Source of the DNA: Ricinus communis
Taxonomy: Eukaryota > Streptophyta > Magnoliopsida > Malpighiales > Euphorbiaceae
DNA: 64,000 nucleotides
Reading direction: 5' to 3'
Assembly (NCBI RefSeq): GCF_019578655.1
Contig: NC_063259.1
Coordinates: 4,514,001 to 4,578,000, forward strand
Numbering within the stretch: the first letter of the stretch is position 1; the number at the start of each line of letters is the position of its first letter. Of this stretch, positions 10,849 through 22,408 are shown piece by piece. Under the pieces are notes generated by a model. That model did no database searches and was not told the DNA's origin. It saw nothing but the letters and a program-made list of their open reading frames with translations. Made by a program: the position numbers and the translations under genes.

Positions 10849-13800
10849 TCAGAGGGGGCATGGTGGAACATCAAGGGTCGTTCCAGCTTGAATCATCCCC
10901 CACCCAATAAGTCGCCAATGCTTCTCAACTCGTCGGCTGAGTGCAATCTTCTCTCCCTTGCTCGTGCACACAGGAGAAGTCAACTGCAGCTTCGCCAAAT
11001 CATTCTTTACAGCAATAACTCGAGCGCCAGTTGACATGGAGCCTATGTTCAGCATGAGAATCTCTCCCTTCGCCAGCTTTGACACCTTTCCTTGCTTCTC
11101 TGAGCCCTTTGTCCTAACACCAATAAGTCGTCGAAGAAGAAAGAAATTCACCTGCATAGTAAGAGAAAATTATTAGCATCCGAGGAACATGAAATTCTAT
11201 CAAGTATCTTCCATAGCAAATGAAAAAATAAAGCTAATCTAGAATCACCAAAATGGAAAGAAAAACAAATTAGGTGTAGCAAAAGGTAGGCTATAGAAAC
11301 ATACAAGAATGGCACAAAAAGTATCATATATTTCAGCAAATTTACGCTCAAATACTTTATCGGCAACAGGTAACCCCTGTTGTGATACACGAGGGAGGAT
11401 TAACTATTCACCTATAACAAAATCAAATACTACCCTACTCAAACCATCTAAATCCCAGATTAAGCAAGGATAAGACATGACTGCCTGCTCACATGCATGT
11501 AGTCCATCCAACCTTGCACACATACATGTGCCTTAGATGGAAAAATGCTAGCTTGAAAAACTAAAATAAGTACTGAAGCATAAATACCAAGCATAGTCCA
11601 GTAATCCAGAAAAACATTGTTGCTGGTGCAGCTCCTTACCTCAAGCTCAACAAAAACTTCAGGGAGTGATCCAACATCTCCAAGAACTTGACCGACCAAT
11701 CGATCAGCACGGGTCAAAGTGGGATCCATGGTTGTGCCAACACCAATGAGTCCTCCTGGCACTGCAAATTGTAGCTCATTCTGCTCAGCATATAATGAAA
11801 CTATTCTAGTGTATATGGGTGTGCACTTGATATTCCCTGTCTCATCTTTAACAACAATTCCAGGACGAACTTCAATAAATTGATTGACCTTCAGAACACC
11901 CTGCATAGGACATATTGTCAATAGAAGCACTCAGCATCAATGATGAGTAGGGATAAAGCCTTCCTCAGAAAACTGCAAGATGCAAATACAGCATACTTGG
12001 AAAGTTAGATTAGAGAATTTCTTAAACAGCATACTTGGAAGGTTGATTTTGAATCAATCAACATCTTGAAGGTTCCTAGCTTTTAAGATTTTTTGGTTGG
12101 TGATTTAGCTAACTGCATTTCTTTAACAAGTCTCATTATCAATGAATCCTCTACCTTCTTTTCTCTATAAATGTTTATGCGAAGGTCAGATCCCAAGGTC
12201 ACAGATAACTAGTCAACTCTAAAAGCTTGAGGTTTTCTTGTTTGGAAGTAGAAACAAACATATCAAATTCAATTATATTTCCACAAGTTAGTCCATAATT
12301 TTCTCAGCACTAGATTCTTTGATGATCTGTCTAAGGAGATGGCAGATCCCGCTATTGCTGCAGATTGATATGCATCTTAATATTGGCATAAAAGCAAGTT
12401 GCTTAAGAAATAAAATGGGTAGCAACACCTCCACAAGAACCTCTATCAACCCCTGCTACTATACAAAAAGAAAAGTTGAAGAAGAAAGAGAGATCTACTG
12501 TCCAAAGTCAAAATATTTGAAAGGAACATCTTAACTCATCTTTAAAGCTTCTGACCGTCAAACATCACAGATTGCTAGAAAGAAATGAAAATGAAAAAAA
12601 AAAACGAGATATTGAAACAAGAAGTTGAAGTGCCAAGTAAGTTCGCTGTTAATAGAGTGGAGAATAAAAAGGAGACTACAGAAAGCTTGACAAATACTAA
12701 ACATGGATTTCCAGTGAGGTAATGTTTGGTTTAAGGTATTTATTATACATGGATCTGTCATAATTAAAAGAATTAAGAAATTACACATGGATTTGTTCAA
12801 CCTCTCTTTTGGGATCCACTTCGACTTCCTGATTCTTAATGGTAGTTTTGGAATAAAATTAAGAAGGCGGCAATCATAAATATCCACCTCCTATCAGGGT
12901 TTTCAGATTCAGATTTGCGTGGATGACAAATTTCCGAAATCCATGCCTTTTCTTTTTGTTACACAAGTGAATTTTGCAAAATCCAATGATTCTTCAAATT
13001 CCATCACCCAAAGCCCATCAACCAAAGATTACCCTAGATTATAATATCAACAATAAACTCAAGAATGTTATAAAATGAAACCTGACACTATAAAGAATGT
13101 TGCAGCAGATAAAGTTAACCTGACAATTCCTTGAGGAAAGAAGAAAAAGAGGTACTTTTCTACTATTATGGATGACATTAACAAATATAAAGATTTTGTT
13201 AATCCAACAACTTGAAAATAGGATAAATGTCATACTTCTAAGCTAGTATACTTGGAAGCTTGAACAATTAAAGTTGTAATTTTGTAATAGGCTTGAAGAT
13301 CAATTAGCCTTGTACAAGGTTTGAATTCTGGTTTAGGTCTTTCAGTAAGGTGGCATTTGGTAAAACTGAAAATTAAGTACTAAAAATTTAAATGCTGATT
13401 TTTAAACATTGAATATAATCAATACTGAGGCTTTTAAGTACTAAATCTAATCAATCTCTTTGATAACTGTAACTACTGAAAATCATTAAAAATTCTTGAT
13501 TGGACATTATTTTTTCAAGATGCAGCCATCATATATATATTTTTGAAATTATAACAAAAAGAAATTGGAAACAAAAATAATATAATGAAAATGTTTTTGT
13601 AAATTTATGAAAACAAGAACATAAAACTCAATAGTAATTTAAGGATATATTGAGGATATAAAAGTCAAATAAATAGTTTTTGGTTTGTTAGTGATAACTT
13701 AAAGATATGTTGAGTATTAAAGTACCAATAAAATATTGAACAGCCAATAACTTAGCATTTTAATAAGAAATTTTTAAGTTAACCATTTGATGACTTGCCA

Positions 13801-16436
13801 AGTGGTTTTCAATTTAATTAAAACTCTTAAATTAGGTCCATGTTATGTTATCATACCATTTTAAAAGTAACAAAAGCTGAAAATTTTAATTTTAAGTGAT
13901 AAACTAGGTTATCAAACACCATCTAAGCCATGCAAAGTACTCCATAAACAGTCTAGTATATGTTACTCAAGCAGTCTTCTATTTACAAGTCACCAAATAA
14001 ATCTATCAAATAGGTCATGTGATGTACTCTCTAAGCAATATCTAGTACATGTTAAAGCAGTCTTCTATTTATAAATTGAAGTAATAAAAAAAAAAGCCGA
14101 CTGATGAAAGAACAGTGGCTCTGCAATCCTATTAGTAAAATGCATCTCACAAGCTTAACTGATATTTAACCAAATTATGTATAACGTATAATAATTATTA
14201 TCCCAGCTCACTAAATCAATACAAACAGAATGCAATTAGAAAGCCTTTAAGAAAAAATTAAGACAAAAAAAAAAGGCAGACATATAAGAAGCATACCCTG
14301 AAGATGCTTCCACCAGCCACGCCACCTTTTATCTCATCAACCTCAAACCCAGGCTTATTGACGTCAAAAGAGCGAATTACAATCATATTAGGCGGTGAAA
14401 TAAAGTTCCTTTCTGGAATTGGGATCTTTTTCACGATGTATTCACACACAACATCAATATTGTACTTCAGCTGTGCAGATATTGGCACCACTGGTGCACC
14501 ATCAGCAACAGTTCCCTGAAAAGGAAATGTTACATGAATTAGTAAGGAATGAATTATACAATCCACGCCATCAAATATTACAGCATCGTATAAAAAGAGG
14601 AAAGCCAAAACAAGTACTCCATATCATACCATATACCTTATGGATTTGAGGAAATCCTTTGGAACTTTCTATTTTGGATTTTTGCTTTGACCAAATTAAT
14701 TGGGCATGATTGATTATCAACATACTTTATCTTCTTTTCTATTTCCTTTCCTTTTAATTAACTTTATCTTTAAATACCTTTTATGCTAAATATAGACACA
14801 AAGGGAGATTAATTTAAATTTCCAGAATAAAATTATTTGAGCAAGTCAATAGCAAACATTTGGCCCAAATAGAAGTAAGAAAATAAATGAAAGGCAAAAG
14901 AGGACAGATCACACAAAAGAGGTTGGAAAAAGATTTCAGCACCTAATTGGTAGAAAATATAGATGCAATGTATTTAATTAACAAAGTATGAACATAAATT
15001 TTATACATAATTTTATTGGAATAAAGAGATGACATTGTATTCTATTAACAACGTAGAAGCACAAATTTGTTACGCGAATAAGCACACTACTGCAATACAT
15101 AGTGTTGATAGTTAGATTTCACTCTGGCTAATATACTTAATTTGCGACAATAAATTTCTCTTGAAAAAGATACTACTACAACAAAAGAAGAGGGGAAGCT
15201 AAAAAAAGGAAATAAAAAGCGTGGGCCTGGCACAAATCTACTTATGGGACAACTGTGCAAAATATGCAGGAACAATAACGGAAGGGCAATAGGATGTTAA
15301 ACCTGAATAAATTTCTGAATAGCCTCATGTTGGTTGATTGCTACATTTTCTTGAATTAAATCAACTTTATTTTGAAGAATAATGATATGCTGGAGACGCA
15401 TAATTTCAACAGCAGCAAGATGCTCAGAAGTCTGTGGTTGGGGGCAGCTTTCATTTGCAGCTATGAGAAGCAATGCTCCATCCATAATTGCTGCTCCATT
15501 AAGCATTGTAGCCATGAGAATATCATGACCCTATAGGAAAGTAAAGAAACAAAATTAACATAAATGGGTCAACAAATCTAGCCTCACAAAAGAGAAACAA
15601 ACTAGCAATAATAGCACCCAACTTTCGCTATCAAAACCAGAGTAATGGAAAATGTATGACGCTAACTGCACAAAAAAATGAGTGCATAATACATTTAAAG
15701 GAACTTTAAGCCAAAAACTGGATAGAGAAAATGAAAGCAGTAACCACAAGTATAGGTTGAGCATACCGGGCAATCAACAAAAGAGACATGTCTCAACAAT
15801 TTCATCCTAACGTTTTCAAATCCGGGTACATCACACATGGGACTATCTTCCTTTCCACTTCCATAAGCCCTGAAAAGAAACATTTCTTACATTATAAATA
15901 TAAACATGAAATGGGGAAATTAATTGATAGTATAAGCAGTCCAGATTCATGGCAACTGACTTATAGCACATAGGGCGGGGGCATCGATCATCTTCACACT
16001 TGTATATCTTAGCATTTGCATAACCAAGCTTAATTGTAATGTTACGCTCCAACTCGTTCTTAAAACGAACAGTCTGCATATGCATATGTATATATTATGA
16101 AACCAAAATAAATTTACAAACCCAGTTACCAGAATAAAATAAAATGTTCAATTGTTAATTACCTGGACACCAGAAATTGCTTTGACAACAGTAGACTTTC
16201 CATGAGCCACATGACCAATAGTGCCTGAAAACACAAAACCCAAATCCCAAAATCTCAATCTTGATCCATAAGAACATCAGATAACAACAACAATAACAAG
16301 AACAAATAAAAGCAAAATTGAAAGTATTACCTATATTGATAGTGGCCTGACGAGAGATAACTTCAGGAGAAAGTGGATGCAACTTCGTCACATCCAATTT
16401 ACTCAAGTCTTGTTCCATTAAACCTTTCTTCGACAT
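10849..16436 (-). CDS. eIF2G: Eukaryotic translation initiation factor 2 subunit gamma (8 exons)
   Basis: Minus-strand exons: 16331-16436, 16163-16224, 15961-16073, 15767-15869, 15303-15530, 14297-14515, 11640-11900, 10849-11151. They total 1395 nt, a complete 464-residue protein, the usual plant length, with all GT/AG junctions in phase. eIF2-gamma is the GTPase core of the cytosolic eIF2 complex that brings initiator Met-tRNA to the 40S subunit. Visible motifs: G1 GHVAHGKST at residues 39-47, a cysteine knuckle at C82, C87, C92 and C106, G3 DCPGHD at 126-131, G4 NKVD at 182-185, G5 SAQ at 217-219, and the C-terminal beta-barrel domains ending DVPPCPL. Exon 3 ends inside a Lys codon completed by exon 4. 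The largest intron (11901-14296) holds no recognisable gene. No disruptive change is visible, so the gene should be functional. Confidence 0.97.
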
Positions 16437-16600
16437 TTTCTTTCCTTATGAGAGGGAGCAGAGAATACTCTGTAGAATGAAGAAAGAAAGCAAAATTGGA
16501 GAAGAATAGAGAGAGAAGCTGTTTGAGGCTGTGTGCACAAAAACCCTAACCAAATAAGCAGCTGATGCTCTTTTTCGCTTCTTGTGTTGTGTAGTTTTAT
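16437..16600 (-). promoter_or_regulatory. eIF2-gamma leader/promoter with telo-box
   Basis: Upstream of the ATG at 16436 the minus strand is pyrimidine-rich (about 16440-16525), as in leaders of highly expressed plant translation genes. At 16541-16549 the plus strand reads AAACCCTAA, a perfect telo-box, a motif known from promoters of plant translation-machinery genes. No clear TATA box is seen nearby. The regulatory role is inferred. Confidence 0.55.
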
Positions 16601-17064
16601 CGATTAGTTGGCTGGGGTTTTTCTTATTTTTAAGGCAAAATGGTAAAAAAAAGAAAAACTCCTTACCTTTTACATAATTGTCAATTAAGGCCTCATTTCC
16701 CATTTGAATTGCAATTAAGTACTTCATTAACCTTTAGAATTCTATATAAACGGGTCCTATTCACTAAACTCCATTTGGCAAAAATGATGATAAGCTAAGG
16801 TAATCTAAGAACTAATAAATAGCTCTTCAATCTTTGCTCCTTCTTTATCTTAGCGAGAATATTAAAAAATTAGGACTTGAAGAAACTTTCTAATTTATCA
16901 TCATTTTTTAAAATTAACTTAAGAGCCACATTTTCTCTTATTAAATTTTAAAAGAAAAAAATGGCTCTTAATTATATTTTATTCTCTCTTATTTTTCTTC
17001 ATTATTTTTCTTTTCGACTCATATTCTATTTTCTTACTCATTTCTCTCTTTTTTCTACTTTATT
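16601..17064. other. Intergenic, AT-rich, no gene
   Basis: Spacer between eIF2-gamma and the repeat block. It is T-rich on the plus strand towards 17000, in keeping with the outer part of the foldback arm beginning near 17065. No coding signal. Confidence 0.4.
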
Positions 17065-17262
17065 AAAAAAAATCAAGAGAGTTGTTATTGTCATTTCCCA
17101 TCAGATTTTTTGCATTCTCACTATCTCTTTAATTTTTTAATGTCTTTTATACACTCTATTTCATTTTTTTATCTCTCCTCCTTTCTTTTTTTATACTGGC
17201 AACATAATTTTTATCTTTTATAAGTTTATTAAAGTACTATTTAGTATCTATATTATTAAAAC
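17065..17262 (+). repeat. Left arm of a foldback (MITE-like) element
   Basis: This arm pairs, as a diverged inverted repeat, with about 20976-21175 on the other side of the LTR element at 17353-20975. Best matching pieces are the GAGTTGTTAT segment, the TTTAATTTTTTAATGTC segment and the TTTATCTTTTATAAGTTTA segment, each found reversed on the right. No transposase is present. The LTR element appears to have inserted in its central part. Confidence 0.55.
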
Positions 17263-17352
17263 GTATATTTTAAATCAATTAGAGATAGTGAAAGTAACAA
17301 AGTTAAAAGGATATATAAGACTAAGTAATTTACATTCTAATAATATAGGTAC

Positions 17353-18177
17353 TGATAACTTGATAAAAAAAGGCAAGTTATTGACAAAGTCTTTGTTGTG
17401 TGTAATTCTGCACATGTATTTGAGTTGAATTTTAATGAATTTTGAATAAAAGTTAGCATTAGTTAGAAAGAATTTAAATTTAATTAGAAATTTATTTAAG
17501 TTACACTTTTATTTTACATGTTTTTGTCTACCTTTAGTTTATTTAAGGATTTGTGCTTAATTTTTATAAGTTTTTTTTCTTTTTTGTAGGAAAGTTAAAA
17601 TGGAGCCCTAGATGATCAAAGAGAATATGTCATGTCGACACACGGTCGTGGGTTGTCCAGCCACTCATTTCGATGGCTAAGTCAGCGGTGGTTTTATTTA
17701 TAAAAGATATAGTAATTATAGAATAATGAATGTACTTGATATGTTATGTCACAGTCCTTCATATAGAGACTGAAGATCATCCTAGTCTTACAAGGAGTAG
17801 GACTTTATGAATATAAAGTCTCTCAATCCTATTAGGATTAGTCTTCTTGGACATACAACAAAATTATAGGTCTAATCGAATTTCTCAACTAGAATCTGAC
17901 TATAACTTGGTCTTCAAGACTTATTGTTGTACTTGAATTTGGACTTAGTCAATCCTATATTTCTTGGTTGTGACAACTAGGCATGCAATACTCGAGTATT
18001 ATTAGATGCTCGGCCTACTCTTTATCTGCTCGACCTATTCTTCTATGCTCGGCCTACTATTGTCTACTCGGCCTATTCTTTTATAGTTGGTCTACTTTTT
18101 CATGCTCAGCCTACTTTTTCATGGTCGGCCTATTCTTCATGCTCGACCTACTCTTCATGCTCTTTGGTCAATTATCA
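17353..18177 (-). repeat. Left (3-prime) LTR of the LARD-like element
   Basis: Matches 20393-20975 over most of its length but has about 230 extra bases at roughly 17395-17640. Its end carries a degenerate 16-17 bp minisatellite of the form ATGCTCGGCCTATTCTT (about 18005-18160), also present in the other LTR. Confidence 0.65.
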
Positions 18178-18369
18178 TTAGCTCCACCCTCTAATAAGAG
18201 AGTATTTATACTCGATAATTGATAACTTCTTGAATGATTTTAATATTAAGGAGATTGTTCAGCAAGCTCAAAAGGATGTTGTTCATCGAGATGCTCTCCT
18301 TAGAATTTGTTAATCACTTTGGATAAATTAGTGTTATGTAGTTCTTGGAGGTGGTTTACATATTTAGAT

Positions 18370-18930
18370 GAACTAGTCTTTTACTCTTAGATGAGCTCGT
18401 GTAGTTTTGCTCTCCAATGAGCTTGTGTCTTATTGCTCCCGAATTAGCTCATTTATTTTTTCTTGTCGATGAGCTTAGTGCTTTTGCTCTTCAATTAGTT
18501 TATTATTTATTATTCTCCACTGAGCTCATGTGCTCTTTACTCCATCCCGAGCTTGTATACTTCCGCTCTAAAATGAGCTCGTGTACTTCTGTCTTACAAT
18601 GAGCTTATATAATATTGCTCACCAATGAGCTCATGTACTATTACTCTCTATTGAGCTCATGTATTGTTGCTCTCTAAAAGCTCATGTACTGTTGCTCTCT
18701 ACTGAGCTCATATACTTTTGCTCTCTATTGAGCCATGTACTTTTACTCTATATTGGGCCCATGTACGTTTGCTCTCCAATAAGCTCATATACTGTTACTT
18801 TCCAATGAGCTCATGTACTGTTGCTCTCCATATAGCTAATGTATTATTGCTCTCCACAGAGCTCATGTAACATTGCTATCCATCGAGCTCATGTACTATT
18901 ACTCTCCAATGAGCTCATGTACTTAGATGG
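18370..18930. repeat. Minisatellite with about 26-28 bp period, each unit carrying GAGCTC
   Basis: About 20 units of the form GAGCTCATGTACTGTTGCTC plus a few bases. Most retain the palindrome GAGCTC or a one-base variant. It lies inside the LARD-like element next to the 48-bp array. No spacers of independent sequence are present, so it is not a CRISPR array. Confidence 0.85.
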
Positions 18931-18949
18931 ATTATATTAGGATCAACAC

Positions 18950-20085
18950 TCATGATGAGCTTGAGACTAACACTTTTTATGTGCTTTGGTGCTCGCTCAT
19001 AAGCTTTGTAGATATCCACTTTGTTATGTATCCTGGTGCTCTCTCATGAGCTTTGGAGATACCCACTTTGTTATGTATCCTGGTGCTCTCTAATAAGTTT
19101 AAGAGATCAACACTTTGTTATGTGCCTTAGTGCTCTCTCATAAGCTCTAGAGATCAACATTTTGTTATGTGCTTTGGTACTCTTTCATGAGCCTTAGAGA
19201 TCGACACTTTTTGTTATGTGCTTTGGTGCTCTTTCATGAGCTTTAAAGATCGATATTTTTATTATATGCTTTGATGCTCTCTCATGAGCTTTAGAGATCA
19301 GCACTTTATTATGTGCTTTGGTGCTCTCTCATGAGCTTTGGAGATCGACACTATTTTTATATGCTTTAGTGTTCTCTAATAAGCTTTGGACATTGATACT
19401 TTGTTGTAGGCCTTGGTCCTCTCTCATGAGCTTTAGAGATCAACACTTTTTATGTGCTTTAGTGCTCTTTAATGAGCTTTGGAGATCCGCACTTTGTTAT
19501 GTACTTTGGTATACTCTAATGAACTTTGGAGATCGCCACTTTGTTATGTGCTTTAGTGCTCTCTAATGAGCTTTGGAGATTGATATTTTTTTATGTCCTT
19601 TGGTGCTCTCTAATTGAGCTTTGGAGATCGACATTTTGTTGTGTTTTGGTGCTCTTTAATGATCTTTAGAGATCGGCTTTATAATGTGCTTTGGTGCTCT
19701 CTAATGATCTTTGAAGATCGGCTCTTTGTTATGTGCTTTGGTGCTCTCTCATAAGCTTTAAAGATCGACACTTTTGTTATATGCCTTGGTCCTCTCTTAT
19801 GAGCTTTAAAGATCGGCACTTTTGTTATATGCCTTGGTGCTCTCTCATAAGCTTTGGAGATAGACACTTTTTTATGTACTTTAGACATCAACACTTTATT
19901 TTATGTCTTAATGCTCTCTCATGAGTTTTAGATATCGACACTTTTCTTATATGCTTTAGTGCTTTTTAATAAGCTTTGGAGATTGACACTCTGTTATGTA
20001 CTTTAGTGCTCTCTCATGAGCTTTGAAGATCAACACTTTTGTTATATGCCTTGGTGCTCTCTCATGAATTTTGAAGATCAACCAT
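18950..20085. repeat. Minisatellite with about 48 bp period
   Basis: About 23 units built around CTCTCATGAGCTTTGGAGAT and TTGTTATGTGCTTTGGTG. The period is close to 48 bp, so on the minus strand some stretches read as a 16-residue repeat (KVSIFKAYERAPRHIT). Frames are not kept across the array, so I take it as non-coding. Confidence 0.85.
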
Positions 20086-20392
20086 TAACATTCTTTTACT
20101 GCTATTATCATCTTCATATCCTCTCTTTCCTTATTTGAATTGGTGCCTCGTGTGTGCATGTGCTTATCTTCCTTGTTTTGATCCTCTTTATTAAATTGTA
20201 TTATGATTTTTATTAGAGCTAATTACCAAAGATAAATACGTGAGATAAATGTAGTACTTACTTTTTTATGTTAGATGAGCTCGTGAGTGAAGAACATCCA
20301 TATCCTTATTTCTGTCATTAGATTATGATTTGATTTGTAGAAAAAAAAGACTTTCAATTCTTTTTCCACAAATAACGCTATTTGATAACTTG

Positions 20393-20975
20393 GTCCAAAA
20401 AGGTAAGCTATCAATAAGGTCTTCAAGTCTAACCAGAGCTTCGAATTACTTGAAATAATTGTTAGAAAGCGCTGAATGGGATTGTTCAACCACTCACTCT
20501 GATGGCTAAGTCAGTAATGGTTTTAAGTTGTAAAAAATATAGTAATTGTAGAATAATAAATATACCTGATATGTTGTACCATAATCCTCTATATAGAGAT
20601 TGAAGGTCTCCTAGTCCTACTAGGAGTAGGACTTTATGAATGTAAAGTCTCCCAATCCTATTAAGATTAGTCTTCTTGGTCATACAACATAATCCTAGGT
20701 CGGGTCATATTTTTCAACTAGAGTCCGACTATGACTTGGGCTTCAAGAGTTCTTGTTGTACTTGAATTTGAACTTAATCAACCTCGTGTTTCTTAGTTGT
20801 GAAAACTCGGCATGCAATGCTCGGTTATCATTAGATGCTCGACCTATTCTTGTCTGCTCAACCTTTCTTAAATGCTCGGCTTACTATTGTCTGCTCGGCC
20901 TATTCTTTCATGGTCGACCTATTCTTCATGCTCGGCCTACTCTTAATGCCCGGCCTATATTTTGGTCAGGTATCA
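20393..20975 (-). repeat. Right (5-prime) LTR of the LARD-like element
   Basis: Direct repeat of the left LTR. The shared block around TTGTCCAGCCACTC / TTGTTCAACCACTC and the paired sequence GGAGTAGGACTTTATGAAT are the clearest matches. It ends with the same CTCGGCCTA minisatellite (about 20825-20955), with fewer units. Confidence 0.65.
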
Positions 20976-21175
20976 AGTACTAATATAATAATTTAGTAAA
21001 CCTATAAAAGATAAAATGTTGACATTCCTAATATAAAAAAAAGGAGAAAGAAATAAATAGAAAGAGAAAGGAGATGTAAAGGACATTTAAAAAATTAAAA
21101 AATATTAGAACAAAAAATTTAAAAAGGAGTACAAATAACAACTCTTATAATTAATTAGGGAGTAAAATAAAAAGC
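20976..21175 (-). repeat. Right arm of the foldback element
   Basis: Reverse complement of the left arm at 17065-17262, with about 20-30 percent differences by eye and small gaps. The arms are now 3.7 kb apart only because of the LTR insertion; without it the loop would be about 100 bp. Confidence 0.55.
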
Positions 21176-21189
21176 ACTGTTAAAACACA

Positions 21190-21350
21190 CTCGTATTTCA
21201 AGGCAAGTTAAAATAGAGAGTTAATTATTTATAATATAATAGGGAGGCATATCAGAGCATCCCAAATATTACTTTCTATATATCTCTCTATTAAATTATA
21301 ATTTATTAACTCTTTATTTTAACTTCTTTTGAAATTTATGTGTATTTCAA
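21190..21350. repeat. Short foldback (MITE-like) element
   Basis: Arms at about 21190-21242 and 21283-21350 are reverse complements (AGTTAAAATAGAGAGTTAAT against ATTAACTCTTTATTTTAACT). The loop of about 40 bp contains GAGGCATATCAGAGCATCCC. It resembles small non-autonomous DNA elements; the family is not identified. Confidence 0.55.
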
Positions 21351-21494
21351 TAATACTTTCTATTTTGTTTCCTAGTTAACTTTTTATTAATAAAATAAAA
21401 AGAGAGAGAAATGACTAAGGAGAGAGAACGTGACTAAATATAATAATTAAATACACTTTCCTTCAAATCTCATCCCACCTATTATATAAAGGTC

Positions 21495-22060
21495 GATGAA
21501 TTTTTGAATACCGACTTACTTTTATAGACTTTACAGAAGTTATAATTAAATACCCATTAGCTTTGATAAACTTTTTTAGAGTCTTTAACGCTATGCATGG
21601 ATGGAGGGTAATCTCGAAGGAAATTGAATAGATGGAGAATTAGTTTTAATTGTGTGAATTTTGAAGGATTGTTTTGAGTAAACAACTCCATCACAATTTA
21701 TTTTTAAAAAAAGATTATTGTCTTGAAAAAAAGAAAAGGTAGCCAATTTGCCCCTTGGACTTGGAGTCAATGGAAAATTAGCTCATTTTTTAATTTTCTA
21801 GCCAATTTTTCTAGCAACTTGGTAAAAGTGGTCAATTCTCCTCAATCAAATTATTTAATCAATACAAAAAGTTCAATTTAGTTCTTGAACTTCATACTAA
21901 ATAGGGTGTATTCAATTAAGAGAATTAAAGACTTTTATGGAATTTAATAGTCATGGTATATTTAATAATAACTTTAAAAAACTCTGTATAACTCGTTGGA
22001 GTATTTAATACTGATTTTTAAAGACTTTAAAAGTAAGTTAGTATTCAAGAAATTATTGAC
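21495..22060. repeat. Inverted-repeat (MITE-like) pair
   Basis: The segment 21500-21556 is the reverse complement, with changes, of about 21993-22050: TTGAATACCGACTTACTTTT on the left against AAAAGTAAGTTAGTATTCAA on the right. The sequence GGGTGTATTCAATTAAGAG at 21904 resembles the terminus of MITE families seen in many plants. A decayed MITE or two nested copies is likely. Confidence 0.5.
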
Positions 22061-22408
22061 TTTTATAGAAATGGACTTTTATATACTTTTAATAATTTTT
22101 ATGCATTGTTACAACTTTTCAGAATTTTTTTTCACTTCTTAAGATTTCAACAGACTATTTTTTAGAAAACTCATATCTCTTCTTCTCAAATTCTCCAATA
22201 TTATTGTCTTAATTCATCTTCATTATATCCTCCATCCTTAAAAAAAATAAATTGAATGAGACTCAAAAGCTAAAAGTTCTTTACTAATAACTTTTTTCAT
22301 AATAATAAATATAAAAAAATTAATTAAAAGTTTTTAATTTAATTTTAAGAGGCCCTTCATGAAAATATGAAATTCAAATGAAGAATCTAGTGACTTTTGA
22401 AGGATTGT

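Larger units (their letters stand above)
17353..20975 (-). mobile_element. Non-autonomous LTR retrotransposon (LARD-like) filled with minisatellites
   Basis: Two direct LTR copies, 17353-18177 and 20393-20975, start TGATAACTTG and end near ATCA. Flanking 5-mers GGTAC (17348-17352) and AGTAC (20976-20980) match at 4 of 5. Read on the minus strand, the base run GAGGGTGGAGCTAA next to the left LTR resembles a polypurine tract. The sequence next to the right LTR (TAGCGTTATTTGTGG) resembles a diverged TGGCGCCGTTTGTGG-type primer-binding site of some plant Ty3/gypsy elements. The 2.2-kb interior has no gag or pol, only two tandem arrays. It must depend on proteins from another element. LTR homology is clear; the lineage guess is weak. 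Confidence 0.65.

Noticed and set aside
11901..14296. Nested gene in the large eIF2-gamma intron
   Set aside because: Several frames of 60-110 codons exist but all are low-complexity and unrecognisable, without supporting signals.
18370..20085. CRISPR-like array
   Set aside because: Units follow each other without independent spacers and the genome is eukaryotic; these are minisatellites.
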